Assembly: GCA_963971225.1 (NCBI GenBank)
Contig: OZ020267.1
Span: forward strand, 153,751,920 to 153,815,919
Reading direction: 5' to 3'
Source of the DNA: Melieria omissa
Lineage: Eukaryota; Arthropoda; Insecta; Diptera; Ulidiidae
Length of the DNA stretch: 64,000 nucleotides
Part shown: positions 1 to 12,500 of the stretch, one piece after another
Layout of the letters: each line of letters starts with the position of its first letter
How positions within the stretch are numbered: the first letter of the stretch is position 1
Program-made: the position numbers and the translations under genes
Notes under the pieces: model-generated
Seen by the model: the letters and a program-made list of their open reading frames with translations, nothing else
Databases searched by the model: none
What the model was told of the DNA's origin: nothing

Positions 1-2574
1 AACAAACAAACAATCAAACTTAAAGTATGAAAAAGAAAATTACGTTATCATTAGCTTTGATTTCTTGTTGATTGCTTTTCAATCAGTAGACATTTCCAGC
101 GAGTTGCTACGCTTCATTTATTAAACCATAACAGCAACAAAAAAGTTGGCAGCCACAACAGTGATTAATACAAAGCGAAATGGACTGTTACTGCGTCGCG
201 CCCGCGCCGGGCACCCACTGCCGCCTCTGTCTCAGCGCGCAGCTGTCCGCGCGCTCATCGGTGCGCTGCGATTAATCTCTCAACTTTACGGTTTATCGCT
301 GGTGAAATGACTTCATCTGACCGATATTGGCCGAGATCGGCGGTGTCGGCTGAGTCAGCCATGGCCGCATTGTGAGTTCTACCGATTTGCCGAGTGCATT
401 TTCTGGCGTTTTCCTTGCGTGCGCCGATCGATCGAAGTTGGCGCCGGTGCATTTTCTCCAAATTCGAAACGGTCCACTTCGGTATGTCGAAGTCAGAAGG
501 TGATGGTGGCGCGGCCACGTTTAGCCAACGCGCATCATTAGTGTTGCTGTCGTTGTTGTTTTTGTGCTGTTGCCAATTGATGTGAGGGAAAAAATTGACA
601 AATGATTGATTTCATATTTGATTTTGTTGATTTGAAACGGTTGGTGGTGCTGGCGCTGGTGTAGTTCTCAAGTAGCAGTCAGAAACATAACGAAAAATCG
701 GTGCTGGAAAAATTAACGTTGTTGCTTTATTAGTGCTTCGCCTTCCAATTGCTGTGGCCAGTCGATTTTCTGGGTAGCAGTAAACTTGTTTGCGCAGCTT
801 GCAGAGCGCCAGAACACCGTTAAATGGCATTGCACGGCGCTGAACCGTAGGTTGCCAATAAATCACTGACTGTTTGCGAGAATAAAATGACAAAAACAAA
901 CAAAGCTTAAGGTGGAAACACTCTGCAATCAACAGGCAGAACGATCAATGCGCGGCCACACCTGCGCCGAATCGACGCTGAGACATTGTTGTGAGCATAA
1001 TTTGCAATCATTTACAAGCAATCAATTCGACCGTTGACAATTCCAATGGTTTCGTGCCAACGGTAAGGCATGTCGTGGCAGTTTGAAAGAAAATATGTAC
1101 GAAAATAAGTACTTTATTTTAAATTTATTTGTGCTTGCACCAAAACCTACCAGCAGTCACCTGAGCATGGTCGACCAAAACTGTTTATCTCATATTTGAT
1201 AAGGCAATGCCGTTTCCGTTGGTCATTTGGTAATCTGATAACCACTGCGCCAGTTTCATTATCAGCGCAGAACACGTCAAGATCATCTGATCATCTGCGG
1301 TAATGGGCAGGGCGTGTCATTCAAAAGTGCGTATATGAGTTCCGACAGAGACGTTTCACATTTTACGATGCGCTCTTCCCGATTTATTGCCGCAGCTAGC
1401 TTTAGTTTTTATTGATTTTTAACTAACCTGAACCTTAGTGAAAACAAAAGCCAAATTAAAATAACGTTTTCATAATAACTCTCGATTCATATTAAGTTAT
1501 AAAAGCATCGACAAGTTGCAGTCGCTCGTACACTTTCCCGCTTTTGTTTCGTGGCAGATTTAGTTCCCCGATTTAAATATCGCTTTGAAAAACGGCATTT
1601 TACGACTCTAACCTTGTCGCGCCCGCCAATCGCTGGCTCCGCTTTGATCTTCAACTTTGTCTGCTCCACAAGCGACTGGCACACGCTTTCATTGGTTGTT
1701 TGCCGTCGCTCAGTTCGCAGACACATTTCAACGCAGTTAAAACGACGATTAAAATTTCCTCGAAATGTTGGCCAAACCCCAACTGCCGCGTTGCAACTGT
1801 GTGTTGCGTCGCATTGACTGTTGACTGCTGGCACTGCCCTTATAGTTGTTGTTGTTGTTGCTGCGGCTGCTGCTGCACACTTAAAAACGCATAATTCCGC
1901 GAAAACGGCGGCAAAATTGGCGAAATGACAAGCAAACTGTGCACTGACTGAGTCCAAACCAACTGACACAGTTCTAAATCATATTTCGTTGTGATTTTTC
2001 GACATGTTTGTTGTTGTTATTAATGCTGTTTATATTGCCAAGCGGTGCATTTTGCTGCGTGTGGGTGTGTTGTGACCATAAAAAATGGCAACTTTGTTAC
2101 TTTGACAACATTTTTAGAGGGAAATAAATGATTTTTCTGACAGTTCATTCAACACATTGGCGCTTCACGCTTTGATCGCTGTCACTGCGACTCATTTGTT
2201 GTGGTGAAGCAGCAATGAATGGTGAATGGATGGGCTGATTTGTTGCGGCTAATGTTGATGGCGATGATGATGCTGATGGTGGTGTTGGTTGGTCGGATGG
2301 TTCCGGTAACGGTGATGGAATTGTTGATGTGTAATGGTTTGTTGCATTTGTTTTGCCGCTAATAAAGCGCGTTGCTTTATGACTTTGTGAAATGTTGCAG
2401 AATGAGTTGAAAGGGCAAAAAAAAAAGCTGAAACAGTTTAACATTTCTCAGCTGCGGTCGCAAACCTTAGGTTTGCTCAAGTAGCACAAAAGCGCCGTTT
2501 TATTATGACTTCTTCGGCTACCAACTACAATGTGAGGGATGGCAATGAGAGACAGAAGAACATTGAAGCCAATG
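1..2574. other. Noncoding stretch, no gene seen
   Basis: No open frame here has recognisable protein character. A GTT/GCT run at 1845-1875 is the only clear simple repeat. The sequence is intergenic, or lies in an intron of a gene outside the window. Confidence 0.5.
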
Positions 2575-2583
2575 AGTATTGAC

Positions 2584-2885
2584 TAGTTTCGGTTTTGGCC
2601 CAAATAAGTGGTTTTGGTTTCAGTTTCGGCCAAAAAATGACCGAAACCGAAACTTTTTGGAATATTTTGAATTTTTCTTTTATGTTCATGTTTTTAAAAA
2701 ATTAATTAATTGTTTTTATTAATAAGTATTAATTTTTTTAGTTATTAATAAGTATTAATAAGTATTAGTTTATTTACTTAAAGTGAAAGTCGTTGGTTGA
2801 AAAATGAGGATTTTAATGCCTGATGTGGTGATTTTTATTTCAACTATTTGGTTTCGGCCCAAAAAAGTGGTTTCGGTCGGACAGT
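2584..2885. mobile_element. Probable short nonautonomous element flanked by a 9-bp direct repeat
   Basis: AGTATTGAC occurs at 2575-2583 and again at 2886-2894, flanking 302 bp. Both ends hold related GGTTT(T/C)GGCCCAAA-type sequence with a GTGGTTT(T/C)GGT continuation, and the inside is AT-rich with repeated ATTAATAAGTATTAATAAG units. Flanks of 8-9 bp suggest a hAT-like insertion, but the end repeats are direct rather than clearly inverted, so the class is unsure. Confidence 0.4.
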
Positions 2886-2894
2886 AGTATTGAC

Positions 2895-5800
2895 AAAATA
2901 AAATGTAATACTTTAGATAACTTTCTGAGAGGTCTCTTGAATAGCTAAATGAGCTGGGTTCAGACATACAGTAAAGGTGCATATGTATGCAATTGTTTTC
3001 TCGCATAGTAGGAGAAAATATTCGGAAGGTACTGATGACCGGACTTTCTATTAGTGATCACCACTCCCAGTCAAACTGCCACATTTTCATTTCGATGCAG
3101 GGAGCACGACACATTTACTTCTTAAATTGTCGGCTTCCTTTTGCGTTCTTCTCCTCTACCTTGATCCAGTCTACATCTCTGCACTCTCTGTAGCTAGAAT
3201 AATCGAATAATCGGCAAAGACGAACATACTGACATCAGACACAAGTCATATACATTCATTACACATCCTTTGTAATCCTTACGAAAATTTCATCTTCTTC
3301 ATCGACTCACCAAACCTCATTGGTTGTTGTGGATCAGTTTGAACTCGCACCATGAGTTCATAAGAAGCTGAAGCGGCACAAAAACTTCATTATCGCACAC
3401 GTTTCATTTCGCTATACAGTAAATTAAGCTAATATCGCGATTCCCGGCAGCCTTTCGACTGCCAACATTATATCATAAACAACAACCACGCTTGAGGTAT
3501 ACGCGTAAATAACAAAACACCAAACAAAAAGGCAAAAAGTGGGGCGTTCATTAAGTTGGCCGTGGAAATGAGCTGCGTAATTGTTGCGTCTGCATGCAAA
3601 CCGGCAGTCAAAGCGGCGATCTCTGCGTGCATTCTGCAGTTCTGCTGCGACGCGACGATACGCAACGGAACGGAACGAAAACATCAAACGCTAAAACCGG
3701 TGATACTCAACGCTTGATCAAGCTACTCATCATCATCAGCAGCAACGACAAAAACAACAACAATAACCACAACAGCAGCACTTTGCAATAACGGCCACTG
3801 CAACAGCAGCTAGTCGCCGGATCCTCGCGTAGGCTTGACGGCCACCGACTCTCCGTCCGTCCGTCCGGCCGGCCGGCATTCGCCTGTCTCGGCTTGATAT
3901 TATGATTTTTTAATAGCCGGCAATTTTCTCACCTCGCAAAGTGTGAATATTATGGTGTAATTGCATCAACGCATCAACTCCTACCAATTTTGGCCAAAGG
4001 CGTCGGCGACGGCGACCAGGACGACCAGACGCTGGCCCAACTGAACTGAACTGCACTGAGCTGAACTGAACTAAATGAAAGGCGTTGATGCTGCGTGGCG
4101 AATGCTGCTCGCATTTCGATGCTTCCAGCGCGTTTCTGTGCAGTGAATCTCTAAACTTTTTATTTCTGGCATTGCGGTTATTTTTCCTTTTCGGGGCGTA
4201 AGGCGTAACACCTTCTCGGCAGTCGTTGGTCGTTTTGCTGCGCTCTGGATGTGTTGTTGTTCGTTATGGCAGAACCGAACAGAAATTATGGCAAAATGCA
4301 TAATTATTTTTGATGCCGCAATTCTGCCGCCCGCCGTCTGCTGGACGTGAAGAGAGCTTAACCCTAGTCCGGTTATTTGGAATTATGATTCATGGGAATG
4401 TTTGGTCCAAATGCGAAATATTAAAAATGTTAATACTTGGAGAAGTGAAAGGGACAATGTACAATAAAATAAGTATTAGAATTTTTTTAAGTCGTCGAAA
4501 ATTTTTTAATCACATCAGCGTATTTTAGGTGAAGATTCAATTTCCTGCTTCGTTTGATTTAAATAATTCCCAAAACCAATATGAACATTGCGTTTGGCTT
4601 CAGAGTGGCGAATATGTCCCCCGAGTCACGGCGGGTTAACAAAATGTTACATGCCGTCCCACCATATTACTAAATTATAACTTTTCAACCGCCACCACTC
4701 AATGGAACCGTTCATGTCGCCGTTCCAAGGCGGTTCGCGTTCACCTTCACGTTCACGTTCTTTGGCGGTTGTTCGTGCTCCCAGCCCACTTGCATCTAAA
4801 TTTGTGCGTCAACTGCTCGCTGCAACAGCAACAACATGAGCACAGCAACTTCGGATATGATACCAATTTGATGGCATAATTTCAGCGGACCCTCCAGCGT
4901 TATTAATATACATGCACTCCGCCACGTATCGGACAGCCAGCGCCGATGCAGTCAGCCAGACGGCCGGCCAGCCACCAGCTAAAAGTGGCAAATTTCAAGT
5001 CGGCCCACTTGTCGGCCTAACAGATTTGCCCGTTTCGATGCCGCGGCTTGCGGCAGCCTGAAAGCGCAGCAGCAACATTCAATTTCGCACCTTCGCAACG
5101 TCAATGTTGTCGCTAAACTTTTTGTTATTGTTATTTTATGTATTATTGTAGTTGCCGCTATTAAACGTTTTGGTTTGCGGTCATTATTGATGGCCCATAA
5201 TTGTGCACTCAGTGGGCAAACAGCATCGGCTGCGCTTTAATTTCGCTATGCACTCATTTCTTGTGAACCTCAGTTTAAATGCCAGTTTAAAATTTTCCAC
5301 AAAGCATCGACCGCCGCTTTGGCTGCGCGCCGGAGGTGTTAAAAATTGGAAAATGCAAATGTTGCCGTAAATAAAATTTATTTCATTTTTGCGTATTTCA
5401 GCTTCAAGTCGGCCTGGCCGCAAGTCCTGCGCGGCTACTGTTGCGCAGCTGCAGCACAGTAGCTGACACAGTTGTCATTCGGTGGCGCGTTGCAATTTCA
5501 CCCGACGTTTGCCGCCGCACTAAAGTCAAGGCGGCTCGCGTTGCAGTGAGAGAACCAAGATTTATGTGAATGTTGCCAACTGCCAACTTGTGGCAGTAGT
5601 GCGCGTTGTTGTTGTTGTGAGGCTGCATACTGCATACTGCAATGTTAAATAAAGTGTGAAGTTGGCTGTGAAGAATGCTATTAGTAGCGGCTCCTTTGTG
5701 GCTGCGCTTAACCCTCTCCGCACTGAGCATTCAGAAACACATAAATGTTTGACTTCAGCAGAGTTGAACTAACTCTGCAAAAACTTGACAACGTTTCGAT

Positions 5801-8800
5801 TGTCGCAAGAACAGAGCTGCGTATTGAAGCTCTGCCGAGTTCCAAGCCGACAAAGTCACTCAAAGCGTTAACGCCCGGCAGCGTCAACGCTTCAACTTTT
5901 ACATGTAGTTCCGTGTCTTTGTAAACCAACAGAGGCGGTGAGACTCTGCGTTTCTTTTAACTTTAACTGCAGAAACGCAGAGCAGCCAATGCGGTGTGGC
6001 GGCAGCCGCCCGTAGGCGCATAGCGTGCGCAGGACATGCAAATAACGTGTTCGCCTATTATTAGCTGTCAATAAAAATGTCAAAAGTTCAGCGCGCATAT
6101 GCAAATGCGCGAAGGTGCCGAACGCACTCGTGTAAAAATTTAATTAAAACCAAAAACTTACCACTGGAACAGTGGGATAAGTCGGTGTAAAATCACAGGT
6201 CATAAAAATAGGAAATCGTGTTTCTCTTGAAGCGACTGCATTTATGGCCATAACGTTGCGTTTATGAAGCGATCAAAGCCAGCGCTCAGTGTGGGAAGAC
6301 CTCAACACTGAACACTGGAGCATGTCTAGACCAGCTTCACTTAAGGGAGGTCCAAGCAAAACTTGGTTTTTATGGATGAAGCATAAACTTGCTCATCTCG
6401 CATAAGCAATCAGCACATTTCCTTGTCGATATGTTCGCTTTTCTTTCTACATTCCCATAAACTTTTTTCAATCTAAAAATCATCTTCATAAGTCTACATA
6501 ATTTACATGCCACACTCTTCCAACATTCCTCAGAATCGCTTGAATTTTATGTAATTACATGGCAACAGCGAGTTAAGTGAGTCGAGAATTTCCACTCGTC
6601 AAAGCCACTTGCAAAAAGTTTCGGCAGAAACGGAAAGGCGGCCGAGAGGCTCATTTGTAATTTCATAAAAATGAGTTTTTCACTACATTTTCATTGCCAG
6701 CAAGCGTCGGGGTAGCGAAAATGTTAATTTCTATATATAAAGTGCTCATTCCACAAGCGGATTATCTGGCATCAGCAGCAGGCGCAGGCGGGCTCGAACA
6801 CACAAACGCATTGCGTTTGAAAACCCCAAAAGCACACTAACGCTTTAACAACTTTTGGCTGAGAAGTGGCTGCTGCCGCGAACGTTGGCAACTCTGCAGC
6901 TACTCAACACCGACGCGAGGCGGCTGGAGCCAGTTACCAGTTGTTGGTAATTTGTAAAAGAGCGCGTCGAAAAGTTTGTGGCATGGAAACGTGTGTAAAA
7001 ATTCCGAAAGCGACTAAGCAAAGCAACGTGTGTGGGTGGAAGAACGCCGGGGGTTGCCATTTTATTTTGGCTGCCTTTTCGAACAACCTCGCATTTTTAA
7101 CGAGCGCTTTTTGTGCGCGAGTGCGTATGAGTGGATGTGAAGGCACATTGCGGCGTTTCACTCGTGAGGGTGAAGATTTCGATAAACTTTTCCGGGTGTC
7201 TGTGGTGCGACGGCGGCGGCGGCGGCGCTGAGGGTTGTAAAAAAGTTTAAAGGCCGACTTAATGGCGTCAGAAGCGGAAATTTATTTTTATGATGAGCCA
7301 CATAAGCCGCAGTTGAATTTTAAAATCCTTTTTTCTCCGCCTCAACGGTTCGCTGTTCGTTGTTGTTGTATGCTATTTGTGGTCCTTTTTTGCTGAAATT
7401 ATATATATTTGGCTGCTCTAGGGCGAAAAGACTGCAGGGAATCTTGCGTTGACTTGGCGGACGGTATTAGCATGTGCCAAGCGAATGGGTTGTCAAAGCA
7501 TTTTTGGGTTGACGGTGCAAAAGAAAGCAGCGATCGACACGATTTATGTGCGAACGCTTTAAATTTTCAAAGAGATAACGCGCATTTAATTGGGTGGGTT
7601 GAGTGGCAGCACTGGTGGCGGGAACGTATGCTGAACAGTTATGCGCAGAAAACATGGACAGGGGGAGCGACGGGTTGTTTTTAATAGCCAATTTGTCGCA
7701 CATACAGAGTGGTTGACAAATTTTTGATGACTTTGTTAGCTGCAACTATCACAGATTGTTGAAGAAATACTATTGAACACTCAATTGTGTTGGAGTCATT
7801 CGAATAGCTCGACACCTGCCAATACAAATGGCGGCACCTAATACCAGGTTTTAGCCGAACTTTTTCCCAACCGTTGCTTTGCGTCTAAAAGGCGCAGCAG
7901 TACTGTTTAATAACAATGCTAATATTCCAACATAGTAAAAAACGGATTACCCAATGCACAAATCACCGCGCGAACGTGCAGACACCCCATAAGAGAAATG
8001 TGGACCCGGTAAGCCGCTTACGCTCATAAGCAGAACAACAAAATCGCTCATTGTTTAGACAAAAATAAAGTGTTAATTTGAGACGATTTTCACAAACAAA
8101 TATTACTAACGTTATAAATATCGCATAAGAAATGCTTTCATACAGCGAGCTTGTTCGATCGCTCGCTCTGTCCAACCATCGCACGAACATTAATGCTAAC
8201 AAACAAGTCAACGCACAGGCCGAGTACTCTTTAGAAGCCGATCAAATGTTTAAATAAATAAATTCGTATTTAAATTAGAGCCGCACATTAGTGCGCATTG
8301 GGTCCGCTGGCCGTTGATGTGATTGCCACTAAAAATGTCAAAATATTTGTGACGCTCCAACGAGATCAACAACAGAGCGACAGCGATGCGTTGTGATTGT
8401 CATTCAAAACGCCACAACGCCACACAATGGAGCGACGCACAAAGGAAATGCTCAAGAAGCGGCGAGAAATGGAGAAACAACGAAAAGACCGACGTCCCAC
8501 TTATGTCAAAAAACCTAATGAACGGATTAAATCAATTGGACAGCGATCGGAATGGGACGCGCTCAATGAACACCGCTCATCAGTGCTGGTGATAAACTAT
8601 GCGATTTTAATGGTTTCAACAGAGCGATCAGCAGCGATCGCGATCAGGTGAGCGGCCGCGCAGTGTGGGTCGAGAATATTGCTCGGCGTTTGAAGAAGAA
8701 TTGAGAAGAATTTGGAAGAGCAACATTTGATTTTGTGTGGTTGTGTTGCCAGACTTTCAACTAAACTAAGGAACATATCAGATTGCTTGCCAACACTTGA

Positions 8801-8879
8801 CACTTGGTCGCATGACTCGAACTGGCAGCACTCTTGCGTAATTATGCGCACTCGGCCCAACCCAACAAACATTAATGAC
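2895..8879. other. Noncoding stretch with simple repeats
   Basis: No gene recognised. It contains CCGT/CCGG runs near 3852-3878, an imperfect CTGAA repeat at 4039-4073 and a CGG run at 7210-7228. Open frames here are short, lack protein-like composition and match no family I know. Confidence 0.5.
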
Positions 8880-9525
8880 TAATCTCAAATTGAGGTACAT
8901 TTGAATCAAATTGCTTTCTCAAATCTCAAACGTTTGTTCTCAAATTGATCTCAAATATACTGTTATGGCGTTCTCAACTTAAAAGGCACATTTTTAATAT
9001 GGAAATTTGCCTTTATTCTCAAATTGAGAATTTAAAATTCTCAAATGTATCTCAAACGAACGGAACGAATGGAATCCAATTCGCACATTTTTTTATGGAA
9101 ATTTGCCTTTATTCTCAAATTGAGAATTTAAAATTTTCAAATGTACATAGGGGAACGGATGGAATCCAATTCGCCTCTTGTATAGATTGGCGTTGCAATT
9201 CGCGTGAAATTAAAAAAAGAATAGATACATTTATATAAATAATATTTGCATAGCATTGCATTACATATGTAATGTATATACATTAAGGTTCATTTCATTC
9301 ATTCCGATAATTCGGCATCGGCCAAACAATTTGGTATCGGTCGGTAACATAACGTAACATTTTATTAAGGCACAAAATTCATTTAGTTCATTTTAAGGTA
9401 AACGTAACTTAAAAGCTTTGAGAATTATAAAATTATCGAACGTGGTAAATGTCAAATTTGTCTCAACTTATCTCAAGTCGTTCTCAAGTTGATAGCAAAC
9501 ATTTGAGAAAGTTTTGAGAAAATAT
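8880..9525. repeat. CTCAA-rich element with a tandem duplication
   Basis: The TCTCAAA and CTCAAATTGAG motifs recur throughout. The left part (TTTCTCAAATCTCAAACG near 8911) and the right part read in reverse (TTTCTCAAATGTTTG near 9500) resemble imperfect terminal inverted repeats. Inside, a unit of about 96 bp is present twice in tandem from 8986 to 9174. This fits a nonautonomous DNA element, with boundaries approximate. Confidence 0.45.
8986..9174. repeat. Two tandem copies of a ~96-bp unit
   Basis: Each unit starts GCACATTTTT, contains GGAAATTTGCCTTTATTCTC and the palindrome CTCAAATTGAG, and ends GGAATCCAATTCGC. The copies differ by small substitutions, a few missing bases and a one-base indel, so the duplication is not very recent. 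Confidence 0.8.
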
Positions 9526-12500
9526 TCATTTTCAAATTGTAATAATGCTGGAAAACAAGTTGATATCAAAGGGTTTCTTAAAGGTTTGAGATTTTTTGAT
9601 CAGTGTTTGTTCGGAACATTCTTCGGTTATGGCGCACATTTGAAACGAAAACGATCGTTTAGCGATCATTCAAGAACCATCAGCATCAACACAAACAAAA
9701 TCAACGTGCGGCATCGCCAGCAGTCGCATTAACAGTATTTCTGAAATCTGAAATCCGAAACGCAACGCAACACAACACACCAAACACCTTAATGGCGCAT
9801 GATGTGGTAAGAACGGAAACTGCTGCGCAACGATGGCAGGTTGGAGGGGACCGACGGATTCTTAACATGGCGATTAAAACGTAAAATCAACATTTAAAAT
9901 CATGTTCACTTAATTTCGTTATTAATGCGCACCAACAACAACAACAACGAACGCCACCCAAACGAAAACTGTTGGCCATTGGCCGCATGGATCGCTTAGC
10001 GGCTAATAAAATGTTTGAATGATCATCAGCTGCGCGCTATCACATCGCTCGCGGAACACACCGAAACGTCATGGCACATCATCAGAATCGTTTAGATGCG
10101 CACCAAGTCACAGCGATAAGCGGCGGCTCGGTGCGTTGCCAAAGCGCTGGAAACCGGCAACAGTGAAATATGGGGTGTAGCTTAAAAGTATACAACAACA
10201 AAAACAACAACAACATTCACAAGATACAAAAATAACCGCAGCACAATGTCGACAAGGTGTTGAGAATGAATGCGAGCACATTCGCTACACCAGCGAAAAA
10301 ATATTGTAGTCAGAATTTTCTTAGTAAAAATGATTTTAGATGAAATGAGAAAGGAATGCAACTTCTCTTCTTCGTTTGAGTGTACGAGCTCCGCTGGCCG
10401 CTGGTGCAACGAAATCGTGTTGCCAACATTGGCAAATTATGCACTTCCGCAGAGGAAAAGTTGTTGCTGCCGTTGTTGTCGATGTTCGTTACACTTTGCG
10501 CAACTGCTGCTGCTGCTCGCGCACGTTTCATTTGCAATTCCAATTATGCGCAGCAATTTCTAATTACACAACACGATCAGCGCCACGATCGGTTTAGCGG
10601 CCGCCGGCTAAGCGCTCGCACACTCACTCTGCCACTGCCACTGCAACAACGACGACAATCAGGCTGCGACGCCAGGCGACTGGCGGCTGGCGGCCAGCAC
10701 GCCAGCGGCCACTGCAACGCGATAATTATGTTTTTAATGTGCAGCTAATTGTGTTGCAATAATTTCTGCCACCACTTGTTGTCGTTGTTGTATGTTAACT
10801 GTTGTTGTCGTTGTTGTTGTTGTGGTTGCAGTGTGCGCTTAAAATATTTTAATTGCAACGTTTTTTTCCCTCCTCGCTGGTTCTTGTTCATTTCTTGGCG
10901 TCTTGCGCTGCAATTCTGCCATGGCTGCATGACATTCTGGCACGCTGTGGTTGTTGTTATTGTTGTTAGTTTTTGCATTGTTGCTTTTGTTTTTTCAACA
11001 GCTGTTAAATTAGTTCAACACTTTAGATGACGCATGTTCCGCAAGCATGACACTCGACTGACAGTTGGTAATCTCTGGCATGTTGGCAATTTTGATGATG
11101 TGACGTGATGTGATGTGGATGTCGACTGTCGACTGTTGGCTGTCGGCTGCTGCTGAAACGAATCGTAGGTAGGAGACAGCGGCAAACCGGCAGAGCGGCA
11201 GTGGCGCAAATGAATTCGTTGTTGAATTAAGCAGTTGGTGAGCTTACAACGACGTTGGCGCTGAAGCTGACGACGGCGATGACGTTGTTTGCCGGTCGAA
11301 CGGCGTGCAAGGTTGCTGCATAGACAGTAGTAAAGTCGTGGTAGGTAATGGGCCGCAGTTGTCTGCACGTTGATGTTTTCATTACGGGTGCAGTTTGTAG
11401 AGGTTTGGCAGTTAATAGCTTTTGGATCAACATGTTCTGGGAGGTATTGCCATCACTGCCGCCACGACTACTGAATACTCGACTCGACACTACTCGAGCA
11501 CACTTTTGAACAATGCAAAATTGTGCAGAAATTCTTGAAATTTTCCAAGCCAATGAATGCGCAATTCAGTTTAAAGCAGCGACTTGAGAAATCAAGGCAT
11601 TTAATCAAGACTGTGCTGAGTCACGCGGTCCACTGCTCATTGGCAGCAAAACAAACGACCTCAAACTCATGTCAAGTAAGGAAAATGATCGACCACGATC
11701 ACCAAGAGGAGCAGCAGTTAAGACAACATCAACATCAACAGCAACAGCAACAACAACAACAAAAGCAACAGCAGCAACCGTACAACGGCAGACCAACCAC
11801 CTGAAGCCACCTGCTGTGCTTGACATAAGCCACGGTAATCACTTAAAGACCCACAACTTGACTGAATAAAAATGATGCATGTGGAGCTAAAACGATCATA
11901 AGCGACGCCCGTAAGACAACGTCAGACAAGACTTTCTGGGGGGGACGGACAACGGTCGGAGAGTATAAGCGATGCAAAAGTAAATGGAATGACTGGTGGA
12001 GAGTGGAGTCATAAGTGGCTGAGTGATCCTGCTAGCAGCTTAAATTCGGGCCAAGATCGAGCACAGATGGAGAAACGAGAACAGAAAAGCATTTTAAGGT
12101 CTTGTTCACAGTTTGCTTGGGTACTTATTCAGCTTTGAGACTTAAAAGTCTCGAGGAGAGTGCACTCACTTAAAGTTTGCTGTTTTCACTTATGTGTGAA
12201 TACGTACATACTTAAGTTATGGAATACCTCAAGCAGCCAGTAAGCACGGAGGGCAACTTGTGGGTCCACAGTGCAGAGCAGCGCGCAGCAGCGCATTAAA
12301 CCCACGCCGATCAATAACATCGCGACAGCAGCAAACGGTCAAATCCATCAACACTCGGCACGTATACCTACAGGACAACAACAACAATAATAATGTGTGT
12401 ATTTTTGTGTTGGCTTGGCACATAAAAATGTCATCGATTTATGAGTGAAAATTATGAGCGATCATTAGTGCAACATTGCCCACTCGCTCGAGGATTTAAA

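Noticed and set aside
6734..6741. TATATAAA as a TATA box
   Set aside because: No initiator at the expected ~30-bp distance and no gene downstream.
8397..8651. Lys/Arg/Glu-rich 84-codon frame
   Set aside because: The charged stretch looked protein-like, but there is no ATG start, no family match and no supporting context.
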